12,143 bases of DNA from Candidatus Woesearchaeota archaeon (GTDB taxonomy: Archaea; Nanobdellota; Nanobdellia; Woesearchaeales; 21-14-0-10-32-9). The stretch spans positions 1-12,143 of the forward strand of contig SKHC01000043.1 of assembly GCA_007117145.1 (NCBI GenBank), in the 5' to 3' direction. Positions 10,205 through 12,143 of this stretch are shown piece by piece. Each line of letters begins with the position of its first letter. Position 1 is the stretch's first letter. The position numbers and the translations under genes are program-made. A model generated the notes under the pieces. The model did not search any database, was not told where the DNA came from, and was given only the letters and a program-made list of their open reading frames with translations.

Positions 10205-11881
10205 ATGAAAAAAATCACAAGGATAGCATACTTCTCAATGGAAATTGGAATCCACGAAGATTTAAAAACTTATAGTGGCGGTCTTGGAGTACTGGCAGGA
10301 GATACTTTAAAAAGTGGTGCTGACTTGCAAATGCCAATGGTCGGAGTCACTCTTCTGCACGAGAAAGGATATTTTAAGCAAAGAATTGAAGACGGAAACC
10401 AAGTAGAAGAATACGAGAATTGGCCAAAAGAAGACTACTTAACTAAACAAGACGCAGAGGTAATTGTAAATGTTGCTGGACGAGATGTGAAGGTCCATGC
10501 ATGGACATATCACCTTAAAGGAATCTCCGATAACAAAATACCCATAGTACTTCTTGATACCAACGTTGAAGGAAACAGTGACTATGACAGACAACTTACA
10601 AGCTATTTGTATGGAAATGATAGTTACTATAGACTGTGCCAAGAAGTAATACTTGGAGTTGGCGGAGCTAGAATGCTAAAAGAACTTGGATATAATACAA
10701 TATACACGTATCACATGAACGAAGGACACGCAGCCCTTATGACTATTGAGCTTTTAGAGCAAATGAAAGAAGCATTCCCTGGTAAATCACTTGAAGAATA
10801 CGAAGCTTTAGTTAAGAAAAAATGTGTGTTCACAACGCATACCCCTGTAGCTGCAGGCCACGACTCATTCCCACATAATATAGCTAAAGATGTGCTTAAA
10901 GGATACCCAAATGTCATCTTAAAATTCATTGACATCTCAAACGAGTTAAACATGACTCACCTAGCATTAAAATTTAGCAGATTCATAAACGCTGTAGCCA
11001 GAAGACACGGCCAAGTAAGCAGAGAAATGTTTCCAGGCTACGATATAAAAAGTATAACTAACGGAGTGCACAGCAGGACATGGGTTTGCCATGAACTTAG
11101 AGATGTATTTGACAGAAACATAGTCATGTGGAATGATAGCCCAGAATTTTTAAGAGAAGCCTTGAAAATAAATGACGAAGAAATTTGGTATGCGCACCAA
11201 AACGTAAAGCACAGACTTATAGATTATATCAATTCAAAACATGGAACTGACTTAAACGCAGATACTTTCACTATAGGGTTTGCAAGAAGAGCTACTGGTT
11301 ATAAAAGAGCAACTTTATTGTTTAAAGACTTAGAAAAATTGAAGCAAATTAGTCAAGAAAAAGGCGGAATCCAAATTATATATGGCGGGAAAGCACACCC
11401 AAATGATACTCAAGGAAAACAATACATAAAACAAATACACGACATGGCTAAGCAAATACGAGGAGATATTAAATTTGTGTACTTGGAAGACTATGATATG
11501 AAAATAGCAAAACTTATGACTGCCGGCGTTGACTTATGGCTAAACACACCTCAAAGACCAAACGAGGCCTCAGGAACTTCAGGAATGAAAGCAGCGCACA
11601 ACGGAGTACCTAGCCTTTCTGTTTTAGATGGCTGGTGGCTTGAAGGTTGCGTCGAAAACATAACTGGCTGGAGTATTGGAGAAAGCTACGTTGAAGGACA
11701 AAACCAAGACGAAATAGATGCTAAAAGCATATACGAAAAACTCGAATGTATAATCCCCACGTATTATAATAACCGAGAACAATGGCTGAGCATAATGAAA
11801 CACTGCATAAGTGTTAATGCTAGCTATTTTAACACTCACAGAATGATAAAAGAATACGTTTCTAAGAGTTATTTCTTCTAA
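10205..11881 (+). CDS. glgP: Alpha-glucan phosphorylase, GT35 family, short form
   Basis: The enzyme removes terminal glucose from alpha-1,4-glucans with phosphate, giving glucose 1-phosphate, using pyridoxal phosphate. The 558-residue protein has RIAYFSMEIGIHEDLKTYSG (6-25) and GGLGVLAGD (25-33). It also has HMNEGHAA (170-177), THTPVAAGHD (211-220), GFARRATGYKR (358-368) and YGGKAHPND (393-401). The PLP site is RPNEASGTSGMKAAHNG, with the Schiff-base lysine at K462. The length fits the short archaeal/bacterial alpha-glucan phosphorylase branch rather than the glycogen phosphorylases of 800 or more residues. A TATA box 28 bp upstream suggests a leaderless message. It is divergent from the winged-helix regulator, and its 3' end overlaps the convergent zinc-ribbon gene by 4 nt. 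Together with the GH13 fragment at the left edge, it indicates storage of an alpha-glucan. Confidence 0.95.
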   Translation: MKKITRIAYFSMEIGIHEDLKTYSGGLGVLAGDTLKSGADLQMPMVGVTLLHEKGYFKQRIEDGNQVEEYENWPKEDYLTKQDAEVIVNVAGRDVKVHAWTYHLKGISDNKIPIVLLDTNVEGNSDYDRQLTSYLYGNDSYYRLCQEVILGVGGARMLKELGYNTIYTYHMNEGHAALMTIELLEQMKEAFPGKSLEEYEALVKKKCVFTTHTPVAAGHDSFPHNIAKDVLKGYPNVILKFIDISNELNMTHLALKFSRFINAVARRHGQVSREMFPGYDIKSITNGVHSRTWVCHELRDVFDRNIVMWNDSPEFLREALKINDEEIWYAHQNVKHRLIDYINSKHGTDLNADTFTIGFARRATGYKRATLLFKDLEKLKQISQEKGGIQIIYGGKAHPNDTQGKQYIKQIHDMAKQIRGDIKFVYLEDYDMKIAKLMTAGVDLWLNTPQRPNEASGTSGMKAAHNGVPSLSVLDGWWLEGCVENITGWSIGESYVEGQNQDEIDAKSIYEKLECIIPTYYNNREQWLSIMKHCISVNASYFNTHRMIKEYVSKSYFF

Positions 11882-12117
11882 AGATCGTTTATACTAACTA
11901 TTGGGTACCCGTTCATTTCAAGACCTTTTTTGTAGTTTATGTTACCACAATTAAAACACTGAAAATAAACTCCGAACTTACCTGATTTTACATCTAAGTA
12001 TTCACCGCATGCACATTTCAAATCCTCAAGTAAAGCATCTTTATGAGATAAGCATACAGGAATTTGCTGAGAATTTTTTTGAGTTGCTTGCCTTGAACAA
12101 AAGGGACAAACATCCAC
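11878..12117 (-). CDS. Small protein with two predicted zinc-binding sites
   Basis: The 79-residue protein has two cysteine clusters. The first is C4-P-F-C7 with C22 and H25 (VCLSHK). The second is C35-A-C37 with C54-F-N-C57. Each provides four ligands, so two zinc sites are likely, the second of zinc-ribbon type. No enzymatic domain is present; such proteins act in nucleic-acid binding or protein contacts. The start is GTG at 12117: an in-frame stop lies three codons upstream and no ATG is available. No Shine-Dalgarno is visible, and the promoter lies beyond the window. Its stop overlaps the glgP stop region by 4 nt. Function is not predicted. Confidence 0.7.
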   Translation of the reverse strand: MDVCPFCSRQATQKNSQQIPVCLSHKDALLEDLKCACGEYLDVKSGKFGVYFQCFNCGNINYKKGLEMNGYPIVSINDL

Positions 12118-12143
12118 TTTGTACTAACTATACGTTTCTTTTC

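Noticed and set aside
1-12143. CRISPR array or toxin-antitoxin pair
   Set aside because: I saw no regularly spaced direct repeats of 24-40 bp and no recognisable toxin motif. The regulator plus cassette arrangement does not match a known toxin-antitoxin layout.

Overview
The window looks like a low-GC archaeal chromosome segment. The evidence is: ribosomal protein S17e next to the chromatin protein Alba, a NucS/EndoMS mismatch endonuclease, tRNAs without encoded CCA, TATA boxes about 27 bp upstream of start codons (leaderless messages), and U-rich rather than hairpin terminators. Gene density is very high: three convergent pairs overlap at their 3' ends, and start/stop overlaps occur within operons. 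Small proteins and minimal versions of families are common (GatA of 411 aa, glucan phosphorylase of 558 aa). Together this suggests a small-genome archaeon, perhaps a DPANN lineage such as Woesearchaeota or Pacearchaeota. That placement is inference, since no phylogeny could be run.

Layout, left to right. Positions 1-441 hold the C-terminal end of a GH13-type alpha-glucan enzyme cut by the window edge. It converges with a YjbQ/UPF0047 protein that lies directly behind tRNA-Arg(UCG). Next come alba and S17e as a minus-strand pair, divergent from nucS. After nucS are two membrane proteins (one with a C-terminal Ada-like metal-binding module, one a membrane-anchored winged-helix protein) flanking a membrane-tethered DsbA-like thiol oxidoreductase. 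Then come tRNA-Ser(CGA), a small alpha/beta hydrolase, and the complete gatCAB operon preceded by tRNA-Asn(GUU).

Positions 7970-9689 hold the least familiar part: four tightly overlapping minus-strand genes of unknown family. They encode a glycine-zipper membrane protein, a small charged protein, a two-segment membrane protein with a coiled coil and a Pro-rich tail, and a helical protein. A 90-aa winged-helix regulator gene (9770-10042) lies immediately upstream and carries a perfect 9-bp inverted repeat in its promoter. Divergent from the regulator is a glgP-type alpha-glucan phosphorylase, which ends against a small protein with two zinc-binding sites.

Functionally, the window mixes information processing (S17e, Alba, NucS, three tRNAs, tRNA-dependent amidation by GatCAB), storage polysaccharide turnover (GH13 end, GlgP), extracytoplasmic thiol chemistry (DsbA-like) and the uncharacterised four-gene membrane cassette. 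First genes of transcription units mostly have leaderless-type promoters, while genes inside operons mostly carry clear Shine-Dalgarno sequences. The cassette is the best candidate for an undescribed system, but its function cannot be read from sequence alone.
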